A DNA stretch of 34,420 nucleotides. It comes from Bacteroidales bacterium (GTDB taxonomy: Bacteria; Bacteroidota; Bacteroidia; Bacteroidales; UBA932). The DNA is taken from the NCBI GenBank assembly GCA_024402115.1, contig JAKSJQ010000020.1:1-34420 (forward strand), read 5' to 3'. Of this stretch, positions 1 through 7,909 are shown piece by piece (positions within the stretch are counted from its first letter, which is position 1; each line of letters opens with the position of its first letter). The notes under the pieces were generated by a model, which did no database searches, was not told the origin of the DNA, and worked only from the letters and a program-made list of their open reading frames with translations. A program made the position numbers and the translations under genes.

Positions 1-755
1 CGGAGGCTCTCAAGATGTTCTGCGAGAAGATCGGTGTCAGCAAGCGCGACCAGCTCATGGACATCCAGCTCCTCGAGTGGTGCGTGCGTCAGGACCTCAA
101 TGAGCGCTCAAACCGCTACATGGTCGTTTCCGACGATCCTATCAAGGTGACCATCACCAACTGGGAGCCAGGTAAGGTGGAGTGGTTCGACTGTCCTCTC
201 AACCCTGCAGCTCCGGAAGGTGCTACCCGCAAGGTTCCGTTCACCGGTGAGCTTCTCATCGATCGTGCGGACTTCATGGAGGATGCTCCTAAGAAATACT
301 TCCGTCTCAAGCCAGACGGTGAGGTTCGTCTCAAGTATACCTACATCGTAAAGTGCGAAGAGGTCATCAAGGACGAGAACGGCAAGGTGGTTGAGCTCAA
401 GTGCTCTTACGATCCTTCGACCCGTCCTGGCAACGGTGAGTGGCGTTCAGTGAAGGGCACCATCCACTGGGTGTCTACCGCACATGCCAAGGAGCTCGAG
501 CTTCGTCTCTATGACCGTCTCTTCACCCTCGCTGACATGAGCCAGGTTCCTGAGGACAAGGACTACAAGGACTTCCTCAATCCTGAGTCACTCGTGGTTG
601 CGAAGGGTTATGCAGAGCCTGCACTTCTCGAGGACAATAGCGGCGTAGCCGTTCAGTTCGAGCGCGTGGGCTACTTCTTCAAGGATGCCGACAGCACCCC
701 TGAGAAGCCTGTATTCAACAAGACAACTGCTCTCAAGGACTCGTTCAAGTTCTAA
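1..755 (+). CDS. glnS: Glutaminyl-tRNA synthetase, C-terminal part (5' end outside window)
   Basis: This is the 3' part of a class I aminoacyl-tRNA synthetase that charges tRNA-Gln with glutamine in the cytoplasm. The reading frame is already open at base 3 and continues from upstream, so the first methionine at 15 is internal. The visible residues begin EALKMFCEKIGVSKRDQ and go on to LLEWCVRQDLNERSNRYMVV, the junction between the catalytic core and the C-terminal anticodon-binding beta-barrels in GlnRS. It is followed by the typical barrel segment (PIKVTITNW, then VKGTIHWVSTAHAKELELRLYDRLF). The WVS-A-A pattern separates GlnRS from the related GluRS. The stop is TAA, and the next gene starts at the very next base, suggesting one transcript. 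Confidence is high for the family; nothing can be said about the missing N-terminal Rossmann domain. Confidence 0.95.
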   Translation, partial: EALKMFCEKIGVSKRDQLMDIQLLEWCVRQDLNERSNRYMVVSDDPIKVTITNWEPGKVEWFDCPLNPAAPEGATRKVPFTGELLIDRADFMEDAPKKYFRLKPDGEVRLKYTYIVKCEEVIKDENGKVVELKCSYDPSTRPGNGEWRSVKGTIHWVSTAHAKELELRLYDRLFTLADMSQVPEDKDYKDFLNPESLVVAKGYAEPALLEDNSGVAVQFERVGYFFKDADSTPEKPVFNKTTALKDSFKF

Positions 756-1604
756 ATGAAAGAAGAGAATTCCGAAAACAGAGGTCTGGCCTTGCACGTC
801 AAGCTCATCCTGAGCCTGAGCGCAATCGCCGTCGTCCTGCTCGTGACTGCGGTCATTTCCATCCTGGAATACCGCAGCATGAGCGATCATGTCACTGCCC
901 AGATCGGTAACAGCATCGACTGTATCAACGTGTCGCAGAAGGTCGCCAATGCGACTGATCTCTACAACCACAAGATACTTGCGACCGTAGGTGCCGCCGA
1001 CTCGCTTGCAGCGGTGACCAATTTCGACCGTCAGGCTGCGGCTGACGAGTGCAGGCGCGTGTTCGACGAGTTCTATTCGGTGGAGGCCATGCCTGTGCTG
1101 GACGAACTGCGCAGCGCCTTCGATGTCTATATACTCGAGACCGAGGGCCTCGAGACCATAGTGAGGTCAACCTTCGTGGACTCTCGCGAATGGTTCTTCA
1201 ACTCCCTCCAGCCGGCCTTCAACGAGTTCAACTCTGTTCTCGAAACATACAATGAGCAGGTCCATCTTTCCCTCATGGAGAAGGCCGATGCCTTCCAGAT
1301 GGGTTTCTACCGAAGCATCATTCCTGGAATCGTGTCCGTGCTTGCAGGACTCCTGCTCATCGCTCTCCTTCTTTTCTTCCTCATCGTCAACTATGTCCGT
1401 CCGCTCTATAAGATGCTCGGCGGCATGGATGCATACAAGGACTACGGAAAGAGGTATACCTACACTTTCGACGGAGACGATCAACTCCAGCGTCTTAACT
1501 CCAATATCTTCGAGCTCATCGAGGAGAACATCAAGCTCAAGAGGTCAATCAAGTTCCGTAACGGCACCGTGACGGACGACCAGGAGCAGCAGGAGGACAG
1601 GTAG
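756..1604 (+). CDS. Two-TM membrane protein resembling the sensor half of a receptor (unknown function)
   Basis: Hypothetical inner-membrane protein of 282 residues. A hydrophobic segment at about residues 12-36 is followed by about 150 residues of acidic, mostly helical extracytoplasmic sequence. A second, very hydrophobic segment lies at about 187-213, and a short cytoplasmic tail of about 70 residues ends in charged helix (LFELIEENIKLKRS-like) and a D/E/Q-rich end. TM, four-helix periplasmic region, TM and a short HAMP-like linker is the layout of chemoreceptor or histidine-kinase input modules, but no kinase, methyl-accepting or cyclase domain follows. Its start codon directly abuts the glnS stop and its TAG stop is two bases before trkH, so it is probably translationally coupled to both. 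It could be an orphan sensor, a Trk accessory subunit or a structural membrane protein. I do not recognise a named family. Confidence 0.8.
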   Translation: MKEENSENRGLALHVKLILSLSAIAVVLLVTAVISILEYRSMSDHVTAQIGNSIDCINVSQKVANATDLYNHKILATVGAADSLAAVTNFDRQAAADECRRVFDEFYSVEAMPVLDELRSAFDVYILETEGLETIVRSTFVDSREWFFNSLQPAFNEFNSVLETYNEQVHLSLMEKADAFQMGFYRSIIPGIVSVLAGLLLIALLLFFLIVNYVRPLYKMLGGMDAYKDYGKRYTYTFDGDDQLQRLNSNIFELIEENIKLKRSIKFRNGTVTDDQEQQEDR

Positions 1605-1606
1605 CC

Positions 1607-3058
1607 ATGAACATCAAGGCCATATCCCGATTCGTCGGACTCGCGCTTCTCGTGAGTGCGCTGTTCATGTTCCTGTCCATCGTCGTCTCGCTGGTTGACG
1701 GCAGGGATTCCGGATTCGAGCCTCTTCTGATCAGCTTCATCATCACCCTCATCGTCGGCGGATTCCCATTCGTGTTCGTCAAGAAGACCTCGCGTGTTAC
1801 GCTGAGGGACGGATACATGGTCATCTTCCTGTCCTGGCTGCTCTCATTCGTGTTCGGAATGATGCCGTACATCATGTGGGGAGGGGAATTCTCTCTCGTG
1901 AACGCATGGTGCGAGAGGGGCTCCGGCGGCACGACGACGGGTGCGACCATACTCGATGGCATAGAGGCGCTTCCGGGGAGCCGTCGGTTCTGGAGGTCCT
2001 CGACCCATTTCATCGGCGGCTTGGGAGTCGTGGTCTTCCTTTTGCTCGTGATTCCGGGCGACAGCGCGGTCAAGCTCAGGCTTGCCAACCTCGAACTCTC
2101 TTCGCTCTCGAGGGACGAGTACCACATGCGTACCAACGATACGGTGAAGACGATAGTGACCATCTACCTCACTCTCTTCGTCACTGAGACCATCGCCCTC
2201 ACCCTCGCCGGAATGCCTTTCTTCGACTCTGTCAACCATGCGTTCAGCAATGTCGCAACCGGCGGTTTCAGTACCAAGAACCTCTCCATCGGATACTATG
2301 ATTCGAAGCTCATCAATGGCATAGTCATGTTCTACATGATCGTGGCTGCGATGCATTTCGGCCTCATGGCCTCGGTGGTGCTCACTCGCTCTCTCAAGCC
2401 GCTGAAGAACCCTGTGCTGAGGTATTTTATCTGCTGCATACTCATTCTCGGACTCATACTCTCGCTTTCTCTCAAGCTCCAGGGCGGATATGAAAGCTGG
2501 GGCAAGGCCTTCGAGGACGGCTATTTCCATATCGTCTGCTACATAACGACCACCGGATTCGCGATTGCGGACCTGAATCATGTGCCGCCTCTCGCGGCTA
2601 TGGCACTCATGATTGCCGGATTCCAGTGCGCATGCGCAGGCTCGACCACAGGAGGTCTCAAGGCCGACCGCATCTTCCTTACCTTCCGCGCCGTCAAGAG
2701 GCAGATGCGCAAGCAGATCAACCCGACGGCGGTCAATCAGGTGAGTGTCGGCGGAAGTTATCTCAGGGACGAGACTGTGCTTCCTATCATGACCTACATC
2801 GTGCTCTACATTATGCTCATAGTGTTGTCGACCATGCTCCTTCTCCTGATCGGTGTCGACATCACTGAGGCTTTCTCCGGGTCGCTTGCCTCAGTGGGTA
2901 ACGTCGGTCCGGCTCTCGAGTCCATCGGAACCGCAGGCAACTACGCAGCTCAGCCGCACATGGCTAAGCTCATCTACACCGCGGACATGTTCCTCGGACG
3001 TGTCGAGATATATCCTATTCTCGTGTCTCTTTCACTCCTTCTCGGTAGGTCCAAATAA
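1607..3058 (+). CDS. trkH: TrkH-family potassium uptake channel subunit
   Basis: Integral membrane translocation subunit of a Trk/Ktr-type K+ uptake system, 483 residues, the usual TrkH size. The four pore-loop repeats of the SKT superfamily can be recognised. They are GSGGTTTGATILDGIEALP near residues 103-121, with the selectivity-filter TTTGA; SNVATGGFSTKN; YITTTGFAIADLN; and GNVGPALESIGTAGNYA. About ten further hydrophobic helices surround them. TrkH normally works with the cytoplasmic NAD/ATP-binding gating ring TrkA. No trkA lies in this window, so the partner must be upstream or elsewhere. The gene sits between a sensor-like membrane protein and a helicase gene, and its TAA stop shares a base with the next ATG (TAATG). 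Family confidence is high; ion preference is inferred from the family. Confidence 0.93.
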   Translation: MNIKAISRFVGLALLVSALFMFLSIVVSLVDGRDSGFEPLLISFIITLIVGGFPFVFVKKTSRVTLRDGYMVIFLSWLLSFVFGMMPYIMWGGEFSLVNAWCERGSGGTTTGATILDGIEALPGSRRFWRSSTHFIGGLGVVVFLLLVIPGDSAVKLRLANLELSSLSRDEYHMRTNDTVKTIVTIYLTLFVTETIALTLAGMPFFDSVNHAFSNVATGGFSTKNLSIGYYDSKLINGIVMFYMIVAAMHFGLMASVVLTRSLKPLKNPVLRYFICCILILGLILSLSLKLQGGYESWGKAFEDGYFHIVCYITTTGFAIADLNHVPPLAAMALMIAGFQCACAGSTTGGLKADRIFLTFRAVKRQMRKQINPTAVNQVSVGGSYLRDETVLPIMTYIVLYIMLIVLSTMLLLLIGVDITEAFSGSLASVGNVGPALESIGTAGNYAAQPHMAKLIYTADMFLGRVEIYPILVSLSLLLGRSK

Positions 3059-4530
3059 TGGGAAGAAGTGCGTTTCTATATGCCGGATTCGTCAAGAACC
3101 TCGGCCTCGATCCTACAGAATGCCAGGACAGGCTCTTCAAGGAAATATCCGAATTTGTGACCTCGGATGAGGACTGTATGGTCGTGAACGGCTATGCGGG
3201 TACGGGTAAGACAACTGCGCTGGCGTCGGTGATAAGGACGCTGAACTTCTTCCAGATCAACTGCGTGCTGCTGGCACCTACCGGACGTGCGGCCAAGGTG
3301 CTGTCAAGCTTTGCCGGAATGCCGGCATATACCATCCACAAGAAGATATACAGGCAGAAATCTCTAGGCAGCGACGGCTTCGGCGAGTTTTCGCTTGCTC
3401 CGAACGAGATGAAGAATTCTCTCTTCATCGTCGACGAGGCATCGCTGATCGGCGTCGACAACAACGGCCAGTCGCTCTCGAATTTCGGTACGGGAAATCT
3501 CCTGGAAGACCTTCTGAGCTATGTCAGGAGGGGAGTTGACTGCAAGATTATCTTTGTCGGCGATACGGCGCAGCTTCCCCCTATAGGCCAGGAGCAGAGC
3601 CCTGCGCTCAGCCATGACTACATGGCCATGCTAGGCGCCTCGCGCTTTGCCACTCTGAAGACGGTCGTGAGGCAGCAGGGAGAGTCGGGGATACTCTGGA
3701 ATGCGACCCACCTGAGGGAGCTGATAACCGAGGGGAGGCAGCTCGATGACGACGGATTCAGCGGTTCTCCGGGCATGGAGAGCATACCGATCGATGAACT
3801 CGGCCTTATCTCGGATGGATTCCCTGACGTCGTGAGGATTACCGGAGGTGAGCTGATCGAGGCTCTTTCGGACGCGTATTCGCGCTATGGCGAGGACGAG
3901 ACTGTGGTGCTCTGCCGCTCGAACAAGCGCGCAAACCGATACAATGCAGGCATCCGCTCGTCCATCCAGTACAAGGAGGAAAGGCTGGTGCGTGGAGACA
4001 AGCTCATGATCGTTAAGAACTGCTATCAGTTCGTCGAGGACGTAGAGGGACTCGAGTACATAGCGAACGGCGATATCGCAAAGCTCATGAAGATTTCGCG
4101 CTACGAGGACAGGTATGGGCTGCATTTCGCAGAGGCGAGGCTTGCGCTGCCGGATTATGACAACCAGGAGATAGTCGCGAAGGTGATACTCGATACCCTC
4201 GACTCCGAGAGCGCATCCCTGACCTACGACCAGCAGCAGGCGCTCTATCAGGGCGTGAACGACGACTACAGACACATCAATACCAAGCGCAAGCGCTACG
4301 AGGCCGTGCGTGAGGACAAGTTCTTCAATGCCCTCCAGCTCAAGTACGCCAATGCCATCACCTGCCACAAGTCCCAGGGCGGACAGTGGTCATGCGTGTT
4401 CATCGACAATCCTTTCTGGCAGGATGAACTGACGGCTGAAGACCTCAGGTGGCTGTATACTGCGATCACCCGAGGAGTGGAGAAAGTCTATCTGGTGAAT
4501 TTCAAGGACGAGTATTTCCAAGGCGCGTAG
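3058..4530 (+). CDS. RecD/exonuclease V alpha-like superfamily 1 DNA helicase
   Basis: ATP-dependent SF1B (RecD/Pif1-like) helicase of 490 residues, cytoplasmic. Motifs in order: Walker A GYAGTGKTT (residues 45-53, Lys51); motif Ia LLAPTGRAAKVL; Walker B FIVDEASLI; motif III VGDTAQLPPIG; motif IV near VVLCRSNKRAN; a UvrD-like C-terminal region with CHKSQGGQWSCVF (motif V); and LYTAITRGVEKVYLV (motif VI, arginine finger). There is no nuclease domain and no long RecD2-type N-terminal extension, so it is the short stand-alone RecD-like type common in Bacteroidota. Start is the ATG overlapping the trkH stop by one base. Its 3' end overlaps the convergent methyltransferase gene by 29 bp. A role in DNA repair or recombination is inferred from the family; no RecBC genes are nearby. 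Confidence 0.9.
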   Translation: MGRSAFLYAGFVKNLGLDPTECQDRLFKEISEFVTSDEDCMVVNGYAGTGKTTALASVIRTLNFFQINCVLLAPTGRAAKVLSSFAGMPAYTIHKKIYRQKSLGSDGFGEFSLAPNEMKNSLFIVDEASLIGVDNNGQSLSNFGTGNLLEDLLSYVRRGVDCKIIFVGDTAQLPPIGQEQSPALSHDYMAMLGASRFATLKTVVRQQGESGILWNATHLRELITEGRQLDDDGFSGSPGMESIPIDELGLISDGFPDVVRITGGELIEALSDAYSRYGEDETVVLCRSNKRANRYNAGIRSSIQYKEERLVRGDKLMIVKNCYQFVEDVEGLEYIANGDIAKLMKISRYEDRYGLHFAEARLALPDYDNQEIVAKVILDTLDSESASLTYDQQQALYQGVNDDYRHINTKRKRYEAVREDKFFNALQLKYANAITCHKSQGGQWSCVFIDNPFWQDELTAEDLRWLYTAITRGVEKVYLVNFKDEYFQGA

Positions 4531-5677
4531 TGACGAGCAGGAGATTCGATCCGCTGAGGTCGCACCTTACTCCGAACGCATGCTTGTCGCCTCCGGAAGC
4601 AGTTCCCATTCGTTTTCTCAGTTCATCCGAGCTCATCGGAATGTTGCGCGCAGTCACCTCGCACCTAGGATAGTTCTTGCCGGTCTCCTTCATGCTGCGC
4701 TTGTTCAGCTCGTCCGCGCTCTCGATGCGGAACCATTTCCCGAGCCCGCTGAGCCCGTCGACGATCTCGTCGCAGACGTAGAGGTGGGTGGAGCGTCCCA
4801 GTTTTTCGAGTCCATGCCTTTCGCAGAGCAGATTATATGCTCCGGCCTTCATCAGCGCCTTTCCCGGTTCGAAGAGCATGCGCCCTACCAGATTTTCCGC
4901 TGTGCACAGCCGCGCTGATGCTCCGTCTTCCTCATCCGGAGTGAATGAGAAATCGCTTCCTTCTTCATGGACCGTGATGCCATAGCTCTCATGGTATTCC
5001 CTGTCCATCAAAACCAGCAGCTCCTTGCACTCGCCGGCTGAGCCGACGACATGGATTCCGCTGACATGGTCGCCGATCTGTTTCGCGAGCAGGCTGATGT
5101 CGGCCATGGGGGAGAGCTTGACCATTACGAGCGCAGCGCAGTCCAGGAGCTCGTCACGGAGCGTGAGGACGTCAGGTCTGCAGTCCTCGACCATGAACAT
5201 TTTTCTTCCCGTATCCGAGCGCCTTGCCGGGTCGAGGAAGATTATGTCCGGAGCGAAGCCGTCGAGTATGGTGCGGAGCGCTCCCGGGGTGAGCTCGTTG
5301 CTGTGGACGGAGATGTTGGCGACGGAGAGCTTCTCGAAGTTTGACTTTACTCCCTCGGCAAGGGTGGTGTCCATCTCGTTGTAGAAAACCTCACTGCAGA
5401 CCTGTGAGAAGGCCCATGAGTCTACTCCGAGGCCTCCGGTCATGTCCGCCAGACGCGGCTTGGGGCCGGCGTCGGGGGTGCCGCTGATTCTTCGGAACTC
5501 GCGCAGGACGACGCCGGCCTTGTACCGGGCGGTCTCAGATGAACTGCACTGCTCGGTACAGAGCTTGGTCGGGAAGCTGAGTCCCTCCACGTTCTGCCAT
5601 TCGGGCACCTTGGAAGCCATCTTACGGGCTCCTTCGGAATCAACTTGGCGAAGTATGTCTGCAAATGACATTTTCAT
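4502..5677 (-). CDS. Class I SAM-dependent methyltransferase with C-terminal THUMP-like domain
   Basis: Predicted SAM-dependent methyltransferase of 391 residues from the ATG at 5677 (or 389 from the ATG at 5671: MKMSFADIL versus MSFADIL). Motif I is LADMTGGLGVDSWAFSQ followed by the acidic residue of YNEMD. Motif IV is IIFLDPARRSD, and MVKLSPMADI follows. The C-terminal third (YVCDEIVDGLSGLGKWFRIE to the end) fits the ferredoxin-like/THUMP-like tail of a Bacteroidota family seen in Porphyromonas PG1098. That family is thought to act on RNA, but the substrate is not known to me. A start further upstream at 5755 is unlikely, because the intervening DNA holds the divergent promoters. A TATATTTG box ends only five bases before the ATG, so the message may be leaderless. 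The stop is TGA. Confidence 0.85.
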   Translation of the reverse strand: MKMSFADILRQVDSEGARKMASKVPEWQNVEGLSFPTKLCTEQCSSSETARYKAGVVLREFRRISGTPDAGPKPRLADMTGGLGVDSWAFSQVCSEVFYNEMDTTLAEGVKSNFEKLSVANISVHSNELTPGALRTILDGFAPDIIFLDPARRSDTGRKMFMVEDCRPDVLTLRDELLDCAALVMVKLSPMADISLLAKQIGDHVSGIHVVGSAGECKELLVLMDREYHESYGITVHEEGSDFSFTPDEEDGASARLCTAENLVGRMLFEPGKALMKAGAYNLLCERHGLEKLGRSTHLYVCDEIVDGLSGLGKWFRIESADELNKRSMKETGKNYPRCEVTARNIPMSSDELRKRMGTASGGDKHAFGVRCDLSGSNLLLVTTRLGNTRP

Positions 5678-5682
5678 GCTTG

Positions 5683-5690
5683 CAAATATA
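5683..5690 (-). promoter_or_regulatory. Bacteroidota -7 box (TATATTTG) for the methyltransferase gene
   Basis: The minus strand reads TATATTTG, matching TAnnTTTG of the primary sigma factor in Bacteroidota. It ends five bases before the ATG at 5677. I see no clear -33 TTG at the right distance. The call rests on the box and its position. Confidence 0.5.
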
Positions 5691-5711
5691 GCTATTATGC
5701 CAATTTCTTCG

Positions 5712-5719
5712 TATATTTG
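5712..5719 (+). promoter_or_regulatory. Bacteroidota -7 box (TATATTTG) for the phosphohexomutase gene
   Basis: TATATTTG on the plus strand, 44 bases upstream of the ATG at 5764. The leader that follows is A/T-rich (aaatctaaatacaataag), typical of well-translated genes in this phylum. Its expected -33 region falls on the opposing -7 box of the divergent methyltransferase gene. Confidence 0.55.
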
Positions 5720-5763
5720 TGGATACACTGAAACTGATACAAAATCTAAATACAATAAGTCCT

Positions 5764-7431
5764 ATGGCAGATTATATGAACGTAGTTCAGAGCTGGTTGG
5801 ATGGAAACTACGACCAGCAGACAAAAGGTGAGATCCTCAGACTTCGCAACAGCGATCCAGTGGCTCTCGAAGACGCATTCTATCGCAAGCTCGAGTTCGG
5901 TACCGGCGGTCTCCGCGGTAAGATGGGCGTGGGTACCAACCGAATGAACAAGTACACTGTCGGCATGGCCACTCAGGGTCTTGCCAACTACATCAAGAAG
6001 AACGTTGAGGGTGACGACATCAAGGTCTGCATCTCTTACGACAGCCGTAACAACAGCAAGCTCTTCGCGAAGATCACTGCTGATGTGCTTTCTGCCAACG
6101 GTCTTCATGTATATATCTTCGACAACATCCGCCCTACACCAGAGCTCAGCTACTCTATCCGCAAGGTGGGCGCTCTCGCAGGTGTCATGGTGACCGCTTC
6201 CCACAACCCTAAGGAGTACAACGGTTACAAGGTGTTCTGGGCTGACGGTGGCCAGATCACTTCTCCAGTGGACAAGGACATCGTTGCCGAGGTTAACGCT
6301 ATCAACGATCCTTCAGAGGTCAAGTTCGATCCTTCAGCAGTCGAGAACCCTGGTTCAGTAGAGCTCATGGGCGCAGAGATGGATGAGTCTTACCTCAGCG
6401 ATATCCTTTCTCTCATGCTCTCTCCAGAGGCAGTCGCAAAGCACACCGACCTCAAGATGGTCTACACTCCGCTCCACGGAACAGGTGTACGCATCGCCCG
6501 CACTGCTATCGAGAGACTCGGATTCACCAACGTATATCATGTCCTCGATCAGGATATGAGCGACGGTGATTTCCCAACCGTTAAGTCACCGAACCCAGAG
6601 GAGACCGCTGCAATGCAGATGGCACTCGACGAGGCAGAGAAGGTAGGTGCAGAGCTCGTTATGGCTACCGACCCTGATGCTGACCGTATGGGTATCGCAG
6701 TTCGCGACAACGAGGGCAAGATGATCCTCCTCAATGGTAACCAGACCGCTTCTATCCTCACATATTACATCCTCACCCGCTGGTCAGAGCTCGGAAAGCT
6801 CAACGGCAAGCAATACATCGTGAAGACCATCGTGACCACCGAGCTCCTTCCTGCAATCGCAGCAAAGTTCGGCGTGAAGACCTACAATGTCCTCACCGGT
6901 TTCAAGTATATCGCTGAGGTTGTCAAGAAGAACGAGGGCATCGCACAGTTCGTGTGCGGCGGCGAGGAGAGCTACGGCTTCAACATCGGCGAGTTCGTTC
7001 GTGACAAGGATGCTCCTGTAGCTTGCGCAATGGTTGCAGAGTGTGCTGCATGGTGCGCTGAGCAGGGTATGACCCTCTATCAGTTCCTCCAGAAGATCTA
7101 CGCAGAGATCGGTTACTACAAGGAGAACATGAAGTACATCGTACGTGAGGGTAAGGCTGGTGCAGAGGAGATCGACGCCATGATGGCTGACTTCCGCCAG
7201 AACCCTCCTAAGGAGATCGCAGGTTGCCCTGTAGTCGAGGTTAAGGACTACAACCAGCCAGAGAAGACCGGTCTTCCTAAGTCAAATGTGCTCCAGTTCT
7301 TCAGCCAGGACGGAGACGTCGTTACCGTGCGTCCTTCAGGTACTGAGCCTAAGATCAAGTTCTACTTCGGCGCTAAGGGTGCTGACGCAGATGCTAAGAT
7401 CGAGGCACTCAAGAGCCAGTTCATCAAATAA
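5764..7431 (+). CDS. Phospho-sugar mutase (phosphoglucomutase/phosphomannomutase family)
   Basis: Alpha-D-phosphohexomutase of 555 residues that interconverts hexose 1- and 6-phosphates, linking glycolysis to glycogen, LPS and capsule precursor synthesis. Four family signatures are intact: the catalytic phosphoserine loop TASHNPKEYNGYK (Ser146), the metal-binding DPDADRMG, the sugar-binding GGEESYGF, and the phosphate-binding RPSGTEPKIKFYF near the C-terminus. The N-terminal FGTGGLRGKMGVGTNRMN is typical of the PGM2/PgcA-like long form. I chose the ATG at 5764; an in-frame GTG at 5719 would lie inside the -7 promoter box. Codon choice is biased as in highly expressed genes. ndk follows after 15 bp. 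Whether glucose- or mannose-phosphate is preferred cannot be read from the sequence. Confidence 0.93.
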   Translation: MADYMNVVQSWLDGNYDQQTKGEILRLRNSDPVALEDAFYRKLEFGTGGLRGKMGVGTNRMNKYTVGMATQGLANYIKKNVEGDDIKVCISYDSRNNSKLFAKITADVLSANGLHVYIFDNIRPTPELSYSIRKVGALAGVMVTASHNPKEYNGYKVFWADGGQITSPVDKDIVAEVNAINDPSEVKFDPSAVENPGSVELMGAEMDESYLSDILSLMLSPEAVAKHTDLKMVYTPLHGTGVRIARTAIERLGFTNVYHVLDQDMSDGDFPTVKSPNPEETAAMQMALDEAEKVGAELVMATDPDADRMGIAVRDNEGKMILLNGNQTASILTYYILTRWSELGKLNGKQYIVKTIVTTELLPAIAAKFGVKTYNVLTGFKYIAEVVKKNEGIAQFVCGGEESYGFNIGEFVRDKDAPVACAMVAECAAWCAEQGMTLYQFLQKIYAEIGYYKENMKYIVREGKAGAEEIDAMMADFRQNPPKEIAGCPVVEVKDYNQPEKTGLPKSNVLQFFSQDGDVVTVRPSGTEPKIKFYFGAKGADADAKIEALKSQFIK

Positions 7432-7446
7432 TTTAGCGATACAGAT

Positions 7447-7908
7447 ATGGAAAGAACACTTGTAATCCTCAAGCCGGCAACGGTTCAGCGTGCGCTCTGC
7501 GGCGAAGTCATCTCTCGTTTCGAGAAGAAGGGCCTGAAGATCGTAGCAATGAAGATGGTCAACCTCACTGACGAGCTGCTCTTCGAGCATTATGGCCACC
7601 TCAAGGACAAGCCATTCTTCCCGATCCTTCTTCGTTCGATGAAGAAGACCCCTGTGGTGCTTATGGCACTCGAGGGTGTGGAGGCCGTTCGCGTGGTTCG
7701 CGAGATGGGTGGTGTGACTAATGGTCGCAATGCGGCTCTCGGCACTATCCGCGGTGACTACTGCATGAGCAAGACTGAGAATATCGTGCATACTTCGGAT
7801 TCTCCTGAGTCTGCCGCTATCGAGCTTGCGCGTTTCTTCAAGGAGGAAGAGTATTGCACATACGCCAATTATCAGGTTGACGCCTTCTACGCAGAAGACG
7901 AACTATAA
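7447..7908 (+). CDS. ndk: Nucleoside diphosphate kinase
   Basis: Transfers the gamma-phosphate between NTPs and NDPs through a phosphohistidine to balance nucleotide pools. The 153-residue protein starts with the canonical ERTLVILKPATVQRAL. It carries NGRNAALGTIRGDY and the active-site segment IVHTSDSPESAAIE with His115 as phospho-acceptor. The C-terminal FFKEEEYCTY is also typical. In most Ndk proteins the nucleotide-binding segment reads more like GATNPxxAxPGTIRGD, and the form here (GGVTNGRNAALGTIRGD) is the variant common in Bacteroidota. It follows the phosphohexomutase gene by 15 bp and precedes the pseudouridine synthase by one base, so the three probably form an operon. Confidence 0.96.
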   Translation: MERTLVILKPATVQRALCGEVISRFEKKGLKIVAMKMVNLTDELLFEHYGHLKDKPFFPILLRSMKKTPVVLMALEGVEAVRVVREMGGVTNGRNAALGTIRGDYCMSKTENIVHTSDSPESAAIELARFFKEEEYCTYANYQVDAFYAEDEL

Positions 7909-7909
7909 G

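Noticed and set aside
1844..2581. Minus-strand ORF of 245 codons opposite trkH
   Set aside because: The plus frame encodes all TrkH pore loops. The antisense product is Glu/Arg-rich noise.
3631..4368. Minus-strand ORF opposite the RecD-like gene
   Set aside because: It overlaps helicase motifs on the plus strand and has no features of its own.
5719..5763. GTG start at 5719 for the phosphohexomutase
   Set aside because: It overlaps the -7 promoter box and would add 15 residues unlike family members. ATG at 5764 has an A-rich leader.
7826..7909. Upstream start at 7826 for the RluA-family gene
   Set aside because: It lies inside ndk in another frame. ATG at 7910 starts a sequence matching the family.
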